Source: Acholeplasmataceae bacterium (lineage in GTDB: Bacteria > Bacillota_I > Bacilli_A > Acholeplasmatales > Acholeplasmataceae). From it: 64,000 nt of DNA. Of this stretch, positions 37,273 to 45,074 are shown one piece after another. The notes under the pieces were generated by a model. It was not told the origin of the DNA, did no database searches, and worked only from the letters and a program-made list of their open reading frames with translations. The translations under genes were made by a program, and so were the position numbers. Position 1 is the stretch's first letter. Every line of letters starts with the position of its first letter. The stretch covers positions 496,001 to 560,000 of the forward strand of contig JAIOQX010000002.1 of the NCBI GenBank assembly GCA_021108415.1, read 5' to 3'.

Positions 37273-38092
37273 CAAATAATTTTCTCTTTTCTTTAGCATG
37301 TTTTAAGTATGTTTGAATCGATGATTTATCATCTGTTTGGATAAGATTTTTAAATTTATCTAACTCAAATTCAAAATCTTCTATTTTCTTTATAAGTGCT
37401 TCTTTGTTTTCTAAAAACAATTCAGTCCACATGATTTCATTTATTTTTGCGATTCTAGTTAAATCACGATATGAATCACCTGTTGCCTGTGGAGTTTCTT
37501 TTAAGTGATCTGATTGTACAAGACTTACAGCAATCACATGTGTTAATTGTGATGTAAATGCAATCAATTGGTCATGCGTATGTGCATCAGTTATGGTTAT
37601 TTTACCAAATTTAAGGTCACTTGCAATTGTTTTTAGAATTTTTATATCTTCTTCTTTTGATTTTTCACCTTTTACAATGATAAAATTAGCACCTTTAAAG
37701 ATACGATAATCTCTTGCATCAAAACCTTGGGTCTCTTTTCCTGCCATGGGATGATGTGATGTATAACTAATCTCATCAGGAATGATTGCTTCTATTTCTT
37801 TTGTCATCCAGGCTTTGGTTCCACTGACATCCGTGATCAATTGGCCAGGTCTTAATAAATGTTTATGATTTAATAAAAACTCTATATTGTGTTTAGGATA
37901 TAATGCTAAGATGATCAGGTCAGCTTTTGATAAGTATGAAATATCATTATCTTTTTCTACGATGGATTCTTTGATTGCTAACTCAATTACTGACTCAGTT
38001 CGATTTGTAGCATAAATCTTATGGCCTGCTTTTTTTAATCCTTGAGCATAAGATGCACCAATCAAACCTAATCCAACGATAAATATGTTCAT
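37262..38092 (-). CDS. tyrA: Prephenate dehydrogenase
   Basis: The 276-residue enzyme makes 4-hydroxyphenylpyruvate for tyrosine. The N-terminal NAD loop is IVGLGLIGASYAQGL, followed by SYTSHHPMAGKETQGFDA with the catalytic His. LTHVIAVSLVQ and GDSYRDLTRIAKIN are in the helical C-terminal dimer domain. No ACT regulatory domain follows. It overlaps the DAHP synthase gene by 4 bases. Confidence 0.93.
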   Translation of the reverse strand: MNIFIVGLGLIGASYAQGLKKAGHKIYATNRTESVIELAIKESIVEKDNDISYLSKADLIILALYPKHNIEFLLNHKHLLRPGQLITDVSGTKAWMTKEIEAIIPDEISYTSHHPMAGKETQGFDARDYRIFKGANFIIVKGEKSKEEDIKILKTIASDLKFGKITITDAHTHDQLIAFTSQLTHVIAVSLVQSDHLKETPQATGDSYRDLTRIAKINEIMWTELFLENKEALIKKIEDFEFELDKFKNLIQTDDKSSIQTYLKHAKEKRKLFDET

Positions 38093-39108
38093 CTAAAGTC
38101 TTTTCCTAATAAATCTGATAATTCTTTTAATCGATCAACCATTTGTAAATACTTTTTAGGTTTTAATGATTGTGCACCATCACTTAAAGCATGTTCAGGT
38201 TCGTGATGTACCTCAACGATTAATCCATCTGCCCCAACAGCAAGACTAGCTAGAGACAGTTTTTCTATCATAGACCATCTACCTGCTGCATGACTTGGAT
38301 CAACGATAATTGGTAAATGAGATAATTCTTTAATCGCAAGCACAGATGAGATATCTAATGTATTTCTTGTGTATTTTTCAAAGGTTCTAATCCCTCTTTC
38401 ACACATAATTACTTGTTCATTTCCACCACTCATGATATATTCAGCACTCATTAACCATTCTTCAATGGTTGATGATAATCCTCTTTTTAATAAAATAGGT
38501 TTTGTTGATTTTCCTAAAGCTTTCATTAAATCGAAGTTTTGCATGTTTCTTGCACCTACTTGAATAATATCTACATACTCTTCAAATAAAGGTAGAAGAT
38601 CTGCACTAGGAATTTCAGTTACAACCAACAAATCAAACTCGTCTCCTATTTTTCTTAAGATCTTTAATCCTTCTTCTTTTAATCCTTGAAATGCATAAGG
38701 TGAAGTTCTAGGTTTATATGCACCACCTCTTAAGATATGGGCACCTGATTGTTTCACAGTTTTTGCAATCGTTCTTAATTGTTCTTCTGACTCAACAGAG
38801 CATGGTCCAGACATCATCACAAATTGATCAGATCCAATCTCTATACCATTTTTAAATTTAATAACCGTATTTTCTTTTTTAAAACTTCTTGAAGCTTTCT
38901 TAAATGGTGTCGATACCCTTGTAACCTCATCAACGCCTTCAAATGCATATAAATCTTCTGGTTCAAAAGTTGAAGTGTCTCCAATAATCCCAAAAATATG
39001 AATGAGTTTAGAACTCACATCTCTGATTTCTAAATCTTTACTTACGAGAAATTCTTCTAGTTTTTGGTATTGTTTTTTTGTTGCGTCTTTCTTCATTTTA
39101 ATAATCAT
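38089..39108 (-). CDS. aroF: DAHP synthase, type I-beta with N-terminal ferredoxin-like domain
   Basis: This is the first enzyme of the shikimate pathway, condensing PEP and erythrose 4-phosphate. The catalytic barrel starts near residue 85 with MSGPCSVES. It includes RGGAYKPRTSPYAFQGL, VGARNMQNF, LLKRGLSSTIEEW and IVDPSHAAGR. The first 80 residues form a ferredoxin-like domain, which in Thermotoga binds tyrosine for feedback inhibition. I use the ATG at 39108, because AAAGGGA lies about 10 bases upstream, while AAAGG abuts the ATG at 39135. It is first in the operon and follows a structured leader. Confidence 0.95.
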   Translation of the reverse strand: MIIKMKKDATKKQYQKLEEFLVSKDLEIRDVSSKLIHIFGIIGDTSTFEPEDLYAFEGVDEVTRVSTPFKKASRSFKKENTVIKFKNGIEIGSDQFVMMSGPCSVESEEQLRTIAKTVKQSGAHILRGGAYKPRTSPYAFQGLKEEGLKILRKIGDEFDLLVVTEIPSADLLPLFEEYVDIIQVGARNMQNFDLMKALGKSTKPILLKRGLSSTIEEWLMSAEYIMSGGNEQVIMCERGIRTFEKYTRNTLDISSVLAIKELSHLPIIVDPSHAAGRWSMIEKLSLASLAVGADGLIVEVHHEPEHALSDGAQSLKPKKYLQMVDRLKELSDLLGKDFR

Positions 39109-39140
39109 AGTTTTTTTGTCCCTTTCTTTTTTCATCCTTT

Positions 39141-39180
39141 AAAAATAAAAAATCCCTAAGGAACCCCAAGGATGATTTTT
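39141..39180 (-). terminator. Terminator hairpin in the aroF leader
   Basis: On the minus strand AAAAATC pairs with GATTTTT (39174-39180 with 39148-39154), with inner CCT/AGG pairing and a loop holding GGGGTTCC. T-rich sequence follows. It lies between the leader promoter and aroF, so it would be an attenuator. Confidence 0.7.
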
Positions 39181-39240
39181 GTAATCATGATTTGGCTGTT
39201 CCTTTAAATCCACAAAAAGGAATGCCTTGTTATAGACAAC
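39145..39240 (-). ncRNA. aroF leader RNA with alternative hairpins (candidate attenuator)
   Basis: On the minus strand segment 1, GGCATTCCTTT (39216-39226), pairs with segment 2, AAAGGAACAGCC (39194-39205), to form a hairpin with a 10-base loop. Seven bases of segment 2, AAGGAAC, can instead pair with GTTCCTT (39158-39164) inside the terminator. The two pairings exclude each other, the arrangement of a terminator/antiterminator switch. The leader is under 100 bases and lacks the conserved T-box sequence. Confidence 0.6.
39156..39188 (-). CDS. Possible 10-codon leader ORF upstream of aroF
   Basis: ATG at 39188 opens a frame reading MITKIILGVP and then TAG. AAAGGA lies about 11 bases upstream. 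The frame ends inside the terminator hairpin. There are no aromatic codons, so it is not an ordinary tyrosine- or tryptophan-sensing leader. It may be only chance. Confidence 0.3.
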   Translation of the reverse strand: MITKIILGVP

Positions 39241-39243
39241 CCT

Positions 39244-39271
39244 TATATACTGTATGAATAATAATAGTCAA
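39244..39271 (-). promoter_or_regulatory. Promoter of the aromatic operon
   Basis: On the minus strand TTGACT (39266-39271) and TATATA (39244-39249) are 16 bases apart, upstream of the leader RNA. Confidence 0.7.
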
Positions 39272-39372
39272 CCTTTTTTATTTTTAACATAGAGTGATCT
39301 CCTCATCTATTTGTTGATATAGTATCACAATATATTTAAAAAGACAAGATAAAGCGAAAAAAAACATTTTTT
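39272..39372. other. AT-rich divergent intergenic stretch
   Basis: Between the aromatic-operon promoter and the PadR promoter I see only AT-rich sequence, with a loose GTGAT/ATCAC inverted repeat (39293-39297 and 39323-39327). No gene is supported. Confidence 0.5.
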
Positions 39373-39382
39373 CATTTTGGTA

Positions 39383-39430
39383 TTGTGTTTTGCACACTAC
39401 CTATGTTATATTAGTAGTGTGTATCACACA
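39383..39430 (+). promoter_or_regulatory. PadR promoter with inverted-repeat operator
   Basis: TTGTGT (39383-39388) and TTATAT (39406-39411) are 17 bases apart. An 8-bp inverted repeat, CACACTAC (39393-39400) and GTAGTGTG (39414-39421), spans the -10 box. A second one, TGTGT/ACACA, is at 39418-39430. Such repeats fit autoregulation by the PadR protein. Confidence 0.6.
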
Positions 39431-39443
39431 ATAAAGGAGGCAA

Positions 39444-39767
39444 ATGATGAATACTCAATTCAAAAAAGGTATTCTTGAGATGTGTATCTTGTATGTTATT
39501 AATGAACAAGACATGTATGGGTTTGAAGTTATTGAACGTCTGGCAAAAGATATAGATGTCAATGAAAACACTGTATATCCCATTTTAAGAAGACTTACCA
39601 GTCAAGATCTATTTACAACCTATCAGAAACAAACTAATTTAGGTGCTCCAAGAAAGTATTATAAAATCACAACACAAGGTCAATCAAAATTAAACCATTC
39701 ATTAGATGAATGGAAAACATTTCTAAATGGTGTATTCCATATCGTAGGAGGAACAAAACATGAATAA
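39444..39767 (+). CDS. PadR-family transcriptional regulator
   Basis: The 107-residue winged-helix repressor starts QFKKGILEMCILYVI and has DMYGFEVIERL, NENTVYPILRRL and GAPRKYYKIT, all typical PadR motifs. It is the short subfamily 2 type, common next to HAAS-domain membrane proteins. AGGAGG precedes two consecutive ATGs (39444 and 39447). The next gene overlaps by 8 bases. Confidence 0.93.
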   Translation: MMNTQFKKGILEMCILYVINEQDMYGFEVIERLAKDIDVNENTVYPILRRLTSQDLFTTYQKQTNLGAPRKYYKITTQGQSKLNHSLDEWKTFLNGVFHIVGGTKHE

Positions 39768-40719
39768 AAAAACTTATATGAGTGAATTAAATGAAATTTT
39801 AGTAAAGTATCAAGTCAACGAAAATGACATTGAAGATGTGTTAGTTGATTATGAACAAATGTATGATGATGCTTTAGATAGAGGGCTTACAGATGATGAA
39901 GTTTATCAGTTGTTAGGTAATCCAGAACATGTAATCAACGAATTACGAGACACATTAACTCTTAAAAGACAAAAACAATATAAAAATAAATTGATTGCTT
40001 TAACGCCTTTTATAGCTGTGATCACATTTATGATTATTGGACTCACTACTGAAGTCTATCATCCAACTTGGTTAATCTTTTTAATCATTCCTATGTCTGC
40101 CATCATTTTGAATACACATGGTAAGGAAAAAATAGTTGCGCTATCTCCATTTATAGCATTAATATTCTTTTTCATTGTGAGTATGACCACTGAAACTTGG
40201 CAACCTACTTGGTTAATCTTTTTAATTATTCCTCTACTTAGTATGCTTTATAATAAAAACACATTAAAAAAGATTATCTCTATTGGCGCACTTTTAGTTG
40301 CGGTTGCATTTTATTTATACATGGGCTATGTTCAAGATAATTTTGAATATGGTGCACTTGGCTTTATCCTTCCAATAGGTGTTGCAATTCTTTATGGTGA
40401 TATTAGTGTAAGCATCAAAAAAATGGATCCAATAGAAAGAAAAAGTGGATATATATTATTCTTTGTAATTTTAAGCTCAATCATCATATTCTTTGTCCTA
40501 GGATTTATCTACCAAGGATGGGCATATGCTTGGATGATATTCTTATTCATACCTATGGCTTCAATTTATTTATTTGATAAATCAAGAAAAATAACACCTT
40601 TTATGCCATTTATTGCAGTGATTATTTTCTTTAGTGTCGGGTACTTCTTTTCACTATTTCAACTATCATGGATTGCGTTCTTATTAATTCCTATTGTTGC
40701 AGTTATAGAAAACGCATAA
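39760..40719 (+). CDS. HAAS/DUF1700-type membrane protein with four repeated membrane units
   Basis: The first 65 residues form the HAAS (DUF1700) helical domain, MSELNEILVKYQVNENDIED through YQLLGNPEHVINELR. It is followed by four hydrophobic units with shared wording: LTPFIAVITFMIIGLTTE, LSPFIALIFFFIVSMTTE, a diverged third, and FMPFIAVIIFFSVGYFF. Units one and two both continue with a PTWLIFLIIP stretch. PadR-HAAS pairs are widespread in Firmicutes, and the HAAS domain is thought to be the signalling partner of the PadR protein. The function of the membrane part is unknown. Confidence 0.85.
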   Translation: MNKKTYMSELNEILVKYQVNENDIEDVLVDYEQMYDDALDRGLTDDEVYQLLGNPEHVINELRDTLTLKRQKQYKNKLIALTPFIAVITFMIIGLTTEVYHPTWLIFLIIPMSAIILNTHGKEKIVALSPFIALIFFFIVSMTTETWQPTWLIFLIIPLLSMLYNKNTLKKIISIGALLVAVAFYLYMGYVQDNFEYGALGFILPIGVAILYGDISVSIKKMDPIERKSGYILFFVILSSIIIFFVLGFIYQGWAYAWMIFLFIPMASIYLFDKSRKITPFMPFIAVIIFFSVGYFFSLFQLSWIAFLLIPIVAVIENA

Positions 40720-40741
40720 AATAATTTAATAATAAATAAAA

Positions 40742-40773
40742 AAAGAGTGTTTAGGAAATCCTAAGCACTCTTT
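40742..40773. terminator. Convergent terminator between HAAS gene and degV
   Basis: A 14-bp stem with one G-T pair (40742-40755 with 40760-40773, loop of 4) begins AAAGAGTG and ends CACTCTTT. A seven-T run follows on the minus strand, so it serves the degV gene best and may stop both transcripts. Confidence 0.85.
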
Positions 40774-40781
40774 GTCTATCA

Positions 40782-41636
40782 TTAATCAATTTCTATATAT
40801 CCTAATCCTAAAGCTTTTGGACCTGCATGAGCTCCAACAACTGGTGTTAAATACGCAACCACAACTTCTCTATTTGGAAATACTTTTTTGAGTTCATCTA
40901 AAAACCAATCTACATATTCATCTGCATGTGCATGAGATATATAAGTGATAACATTTTTATCTTTGGTTGCTTCTATATATTTTTCTAACACACGAACGTG
41001 TGCTTTTTTAGTTGTTCTAATTTTTTCTAAGGTTTCGACCTTACCATTATCTCCTAAAACAAGTAATGGTTTTAATTGTAACATAGTTCCTAGTGTTCCT
41101 GAGAGTTTTGATAATCTACCGTTTTTAACAAGATACAATAGTGTATCAACTGCAAAGAAGACTTCATCATGATCTCTAATTTTTTCTAAATAAGGCAAAA
41201 TTTCTTTAACGTTCTTTCCTTCTTCCGCTAGGCGATGTGCTTCTAAGACCATATAAGCTTCACTATAAGCTAGTGTTTTAGAATCAAATGCAGTGACTTT
41301 AATCTTCACTTCACTTGCAGTTCTTACAACTGCATCATATAGTCCACTTAATTCTGAAGAAATCACAATAACTAAAGCTTCCTCATAACCTTCTTTTTCT
41401 AATGCTTCAAAGTTTTCAATCATTGTTCCTATAGACACATAAGATGTCTTAGGTATATCATTAGGTTTTTCTAAGATGCGTGTATAAAACGTTTTTGCGT
41501 CCATATCAACAAAATCATTGTAACTCTCATCTGCACCAAAATGAATCATTGATCTTAAAATTCTAATGTCTTTTGGATAATCTAAGTAATCTAGACCAGC
41601 ATTACTACAAGTTAAAATTGCTACTTTTTTCATCAT
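40782..41636 (-). CDS. DegV-family fatty-acid-binding protein (copy 1)
   Basis: DegV proteins bind a fatty acid and, as FakB, present it to the FakA kinase. This one has 284 residues with ILTCSNAGLDYLDYPKDIRI at the start, PKTSYVSIGTMIENF in the middle, VISSELSGLYDAV, and the C-terminal PVVGAHAGPKALGLGYIE. All family positions seem intact. It is translated after mscL with a 10-base gap. A second copy lies at 53372. No fakA gene is in the window. Confidence 0.93.
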   Translation of the reverse strand: MMKKVAILTCSNAGLDYLDYPKDIRILRSMIHFGADESYNDFVDMDAKTFYTRILEKPNDIPKTSYVSIGTMIENFEALEKEGYEEALVIVISSELSGLYDAVVRTASEVKIKVTAFDSKTLAYSEAYMVLEAHRLAEEGKNVKEILPYLEKIRDHDEVFFAVDTLLYLVKNGRLSKLSGTLGTMLQLKPLLVLGDNGKVETLEKIRTTKKAHVRVLEKYIEATKDKNVITYISHAHADEYVDWFLDELKKVFPNREVVVAYLTPVVGAHAGPKALGLGYIEID

Positions 41637-41646
41637 AATCTCCCTT

Positions 41647-42078
41647 TTATTTCTTTTTTAATTCCTTTAATTCATCTCTTATTTCTGTTAATAATTTAAT
41701 ATCTTCTGGTATGACAACTTCTTTAACTTCTTCAACTACAGGTGCACTTTCTTTTTGAACACGTTCATTAAATTCTTTTCTTCTAATCACTAAAGTAACA
41801 GCTGCATAAATGCTAAACGCAATAATTAAAAATTCTACAACCGCTTGAATAAATGATCCATAGCGCACTTCTGATCCGTTAACTAGCCAAATAAGTTCTG
41901 AAAAATCAGCATTACCTGTAAGTGTATTTACCAATGGCATGATGATATCATTCACAAGTGAAGTAATAATTGCTTTAAATGCAGCACCTATAATAAACGC
42001 AATAGCTAAATCCATGATATTGCCTTTAGTTATAAAATCCTTAAATCCTTTGAAAAAACTATCTGCTCTATTTTTCAC
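41647..42078 (-). CDS. mscL: Large-conductance mechanosensitive channel
   Basis: MscL opens on membrane tension to release solutes, important for a wall-less cell. FFKGFKDFITKGNIMDLAIA is the N-terminal and TM1 signature, with VNDIIMPLVN, then TM2 near SFIQAVVEFLIIAFSIYA. The C-terminal helix ends LTEIRDELKELKKK. I place the start at the GTG at 42078, about 9 bases after GGAGAG; an ATG at 42108 lies before that site and would add ten residues foreign to the family. About 143 residues. Confidence 0.93.
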   Translation of the reverse strand: MKNRADSFFKGFKDFITKGNIMDLAIAFIIGAAFKAIITSLVNDIIMPLVNTLTGNADFSELIWLVNGSEVRYGSFIQAVVEFLIIAFSIYAAVTLVIRRKEFNERVQKESAPVVEEVKEVVIPEDIKLLTEIRDELKELKKK

Positions 42079-42188
42079 AATAATTAACTCTCCTTTTTTA
42101 TTTATCATATCATATTTTTAGTTAATAATATATATTATGTTTAAACTTAAATTACCAATGCACACAATTGTACATATATGACAATAAA

Positions 42189-43061
42189 TTATAAATCGGT
42201 TAGATCTTGAATTTGTTCTAACTCACTCATAAAATATATATACAATTGATTTAAGATATCAAGCGATACCTTTTTATGTTTTCTTGCAGGATGTTTTTTA
42301 TGCCATAAAGCAAGGTGAACTTCATCTTCAATGACACTTAAATATACATGCTTTAAGTTATTCGTTTTTTCTATATTTTCTACAAAACTAATTAGTTTAT
42401 AGTCTATCGCATTTAAATGCATGCCAACTTCCTTATAAACCTTTAAACTTCCACGCTCTTCTAATTTTTCAAATTTAAGTCCTTTTACTCTTGGTTTCCC
42501 TTGTGCTCTGACTTGAACTCTTGTGTTTGATTTTTTATGCAACACATAATAAATACCATCTAGATGTGTTTGTTGACTATTATTTGAAGATGTTGTTATG
42601 GTCGTATCATATATATCAAAATCTAATTGATCTTCTGTATGACCTTTTATATGTCTTTTGACTCTAGCAAGTGCATAATATGGAAATATACCACCAATTT
42701 TATTGAAATCAAATTTACCTTTTTCATAGGATTCATAGGTTAAGAATAAACCTTCTTCACGATTGATTTTATCAATAATAGTCGTATATAAATATTCAAA
42801 GAATGGTTTTTCACTTAAGAATTTTAAACTTACAAAAAATCCTATTAAACATACAATTAAGGTAATACCACCATAAACAGGTAAAATCCAAACTGTATCT
42901 CCATTATCAAATTGATTTGGAAATATAATAAGTGCCGCAATAACTAATACAAGTGTAATCCCAAGAAGTATGCCCCATATTTTCATTAACTTTTTCTTGC
43001 GATTTTGTTGAGCCTTATTAAAATCTCGATTGATCAGACTAAACTCATTAATCGTAAACAT
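42189..43061 (-). CDS. Hypothetical membrane protein with two N-terminal membrane segments
   Basis: The 290-residue protein has two hydrophobic segments at about 27-48 and 60-82, then a cytoplasmic domain of 200 residues. That layout resembles DUF3137-type proteins, although I cannot confirm membership. The domain has FFEYLYTTIIDKINREEG, then a beta-rich centre (THLDGIYYVLHKK). It is the last gene of the walJ-rlmH-HAD set with a 23-base gap. No clear terminator is seen after it. Confidence 0.75.
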   Translation of the reverse strand: MFTINEFSLINRDFNKAQQNRKKKLMKIWGILLGITLVLVIAALIIFPNQFDNGDTVWILPVYGGITLIVCLIGFFVSLKFLSEKPFFEYLYTTIIDKINREEGLFLTYESYEKGKFDFNKIGGIFPYYALARVKRHIKGHTEDQLDFDIYDTTITTSSNNSQQTHLDGIYYVLHKKSNTRVQVRAQGKPRVKGLKFEKLEERGSLKVYKEVGMHLNAIDYKLISFVENIEKTNNLKHVYLSVIEDEVHLALWHKKHPARKHKKVSLDILNQLYIYFMSELEQIQDLTDL

Positions 43062-43084
43062 CGAATGCCTTCTTTCTAAACAAC

Positions 43085-43723
43085 TTATTTCTTATTAATA
43101 ATTTCACTTAACTCATAAAAATTATCGATGGTTTTATATTTTTTTAATCTTGACTTATGTTGGTGCCCTTTTGTGTATAAAATAACATCCATACCCAAAC
43201 TTTCGGCAACTTCTGCATCGTGAAGTGTATCACCAATCATAATCGCATCTTTAGGGTTTATTTTGTGTTTTAAAACATAGGCTTTTGCAACTTCAATCTT
43301 TGATTCCCCATGTGTGTTTGTTGTACCTAAAACATCTTCAAAATAATGACCGATACCAAAATGTTTAACTTGATCATCTAAATTGTTTTTCTCTGATGCA
43401 GATAACAAGATGTTTTTAACGCCCATTGATTGATAATAAAAGATCGAATCAATAATTCCTTTATGTAATTTTTCATCATAACTAGCTGGTTGATATAATT
43501 CAATAAATCGATTTGATAATTCTTTAAAAGGTGTTTGTTCTAAGTCATATACTTTTGCATAATAGTTTTTAACTGGAAAATCAAAAATCATTAAATACTC
43601 ATTTAGCGTAACTGTTTTTCTTCCCTTTTCTACTAACATTTTGTTTAAGATTTCAAAACACAACCTTTTATCATCTAAAATGGTCCCATTAAAATCCCAA
43701 AAAATATATTTTTTCTTTTTCAT
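43085..43723 (-). CDS. HAD-family hydrolase, phosphoglycolate-phosphatase-like
   Basis: The 212-residue HAD hydrolase has motif I FWDFNGTILDD, with the nucleophile Asp. The usual second Asp is Asn here, as in some HAD groups. Motif II is NILLSASEKN, the Lys of motif III follows in ESKIEVAKAY, and motif IV is MIGDTLHDAE. A helical cap sits between motifs I and II. The substrate is unknown. It begins 10 bases after rlmH. Confidence 0.85.
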   Translation of the reverse strand: MKKKKYIFWDFNGTILDDKRLCFEILNKMLVEKGRKTVTLNEYLMIFDFPVKNYYAKVYDLEQTPFKELSNRFIELYQPASYDEKLHKGIIDSIFYYQSMGVKNILLSASEKNNLDDQVKHFGIGHYFEDVLGTTNTHGESKIEVAKAYVLKHKINPKDAIMIGDTLHDAEVAESLGMDVILYTKGHQHKSRLKKYKTIDNFYELSEIINKK

Positions 43724-43733
43724 AAAGTCCCTC

Positions 43734-44177
43734 CTACTTATGATATGGGTGATGTTTCATAATCATAAACCCACGATATATTTGTTCGATTAATATTAAT
43801 CGCATTAACTGATGTGGAAATGTCATTTTTGAAAATGATATTTTTTGATTTGCTCTTTCATAAACTTCTTCACTTAAGCCATATGAACCGCCAATCACAA
43901 AAACTAAATCTCCTTGCATATAAGTGTTCACATCTTCAATCATTTTTGAAAACCCTATACTGTCTAAGATTTTACCTTTAATCGCTAATGCGACTACGAC
44001 ATCAGAATCTTTAATCTTATTCAAGATGTTTCTGCCTTCAATCTTCATGCCTTCACTATCTTTTTCATCCTTAATTTCAATGATATCAAGATCGACTGGT
44101 ATTTGTTTTTTATAATACAAAATACCTTCATTTAAATACTTATGATTCATTTTACCGACAACGATACATTTAATCAT
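43734..44177 (-). CDS. rlmH: 23S rRNA pseudouridine-1915 N3-methyltransferase
   Basis: A SPOUT-knot methyltransferase that modifies helix 69 of 23S rRNA. The cofactor knot is GDLVFVIGGSYGLSEEV, then SKMTFPHQLMRLILIEQIYRG. The C-terminal HHPYHK is diagnostic. The length of 147 residues is slightly short of the usual 155-159. It overlaps walJ by 4 bases. Confidence 0.96.
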   Translation of the reverse strand: MIKCIVVGKMNHKYLNEGILYYKKQIPVDLDIIEIKDEKDSEGMKIEGRNILNKIKDSDVVVALAIKGKILDSIGFSKMIEDVNTYMQGDLVFVIGGSYGLSEEVYERANQKISFSKMTFPHQLMRLILIEQIYRGFMIMKHHPYHK

Positions 44178-44944
44178 ATTTTAATCACGTCTAACCCTTC
44201 TTTTGTCGCATAATAAACTTCTACTTTAGTTGGATCATCAAAAGTCTTTACAATCGATTCTTCTATATCTAATACTGAATTACAATCTTCAGAAATATGC
44301 GTAATAATCCATTTACTTTCTTTGTTTTTAACTAAATGATTAATAAGCCAAGCGGCATCATCATTTGATAGATGTCCTCTTTCCCCTAAAATCCTTTTTT
44401 TTAGCAAAAAAGGTCTTGGTGATTGCATCAATTTAGTCGGATGATGATTAGCTTCTAATAAATAACAATCCGCATCACTTAACATGTCATAATATGCCTG
44501 ATCGACATAACCAGTATCATTAACAAAACAAATCTTTTTACCTTCATGCTCGATTACATATCCAACCGGTTCACTTGCGTCATGAGAAACCATAAAACTA
44601 CGCACTTTTAAACCCAAGACATCAAAGGTGTCTTCTGATTGAATAATGTGTACGTTTGACATCCATATTTTTATATCTTCACTTAAAGCTTTATATGTTC
44701 CAGAAGTTAAATAAACATCTGTAATAATCTTGTTTTTCAATAACAATCTTAAACCCATCACATGATCTGAGTGTTCATGCGTAATTAAGATGCTTTTTAC
44801 ATCATATAAATCCTCTTGATAAGCATCCATTTTTTCTTTAATTCTTTTATAACTTATGCCTGCATCGACAAAGATTTTAATATGCCCTACTTTTAAGTAG
44901 GTCATATTTCCTTTTGAACCACTGGCTAAAACGAATATTTCCAC
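44174..44944 (-). CDS. WalJ/YycJ-type metallo-beta-lactamase-fold hydrolase
   Basis: The 256-residue protein has VLASGSKGNMTYL at its N-terminus and the metal motif ILITHEHSDHVMGL. GERGHLSNDDAAW provides a further ligand region. Family members are YycJ/WalJ exonuclease-like proteins. I place the start at the GTG at 44944, with GAAGGTGA 4 bases upstream; the ATG at 44965 precedes that site. It is first in the four-gene operon that ends with the two-segment membrane protein. Confidence 0.9.
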   Translation of the reverse strand: MEIFVLASGSKGNMTYLKVGHIKIFVDAGISYKRIKEKMDAYQEDLYDVKSILITHEHSDHVMGLRLLLKNKIITDVYLTSGTYKALSEDIKIWMSNVHIIQSEDTFDVLGLKVRSFMVSHDASEPVGYVIEHEGKKICFVNDTGYVDQAYYDMLSDADCYLLEANHHPTKLMQSPRPFLLKKRILGERGHLSNDDAAWLINHLVKNKESKWIITHISEDCNSVLDIEESIVKTFDDPTKVEVYYATKEGLDVIKI

Positions 44945-45006
44945 ACTATCACCTTCTATAATCATAACATATAAATATGTGATATTATAAAATAAAGTGA
45001 AAGTGG

Positions 45007-45041
45007 TTGCATTTACACCCCAAAAAATGCTATATTATACT
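45007..45041 (+). promoter_or_regulatory. Promoter of the PrsA-like lipoprotein gene
   Basis: TTGCAT (45007-45012) is 18 bases before TATATT (45031-45036), which is preceded by TGC. An alternative pair is TTTACA (45012-45017) with TATACT (45036-45041). Confidence 0.55.
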
Positions 45042-45074
45042 TGCTTGTATGAAACAATTGAAGGAGTGAACACA

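Noticed and set aside
39121-39240. T-box riboswitch upstream of aroF
   Set aside because: The leader is under 100 bases and I do not find the conserved T-box sequence or a specifier stem.
44997-45074. N-terminal extension of the PrsA-like protein
   Set aside because: It overlaps the promoter and lacks a ribosome-binding site; the signal peptide starts at the ATG at 45075.
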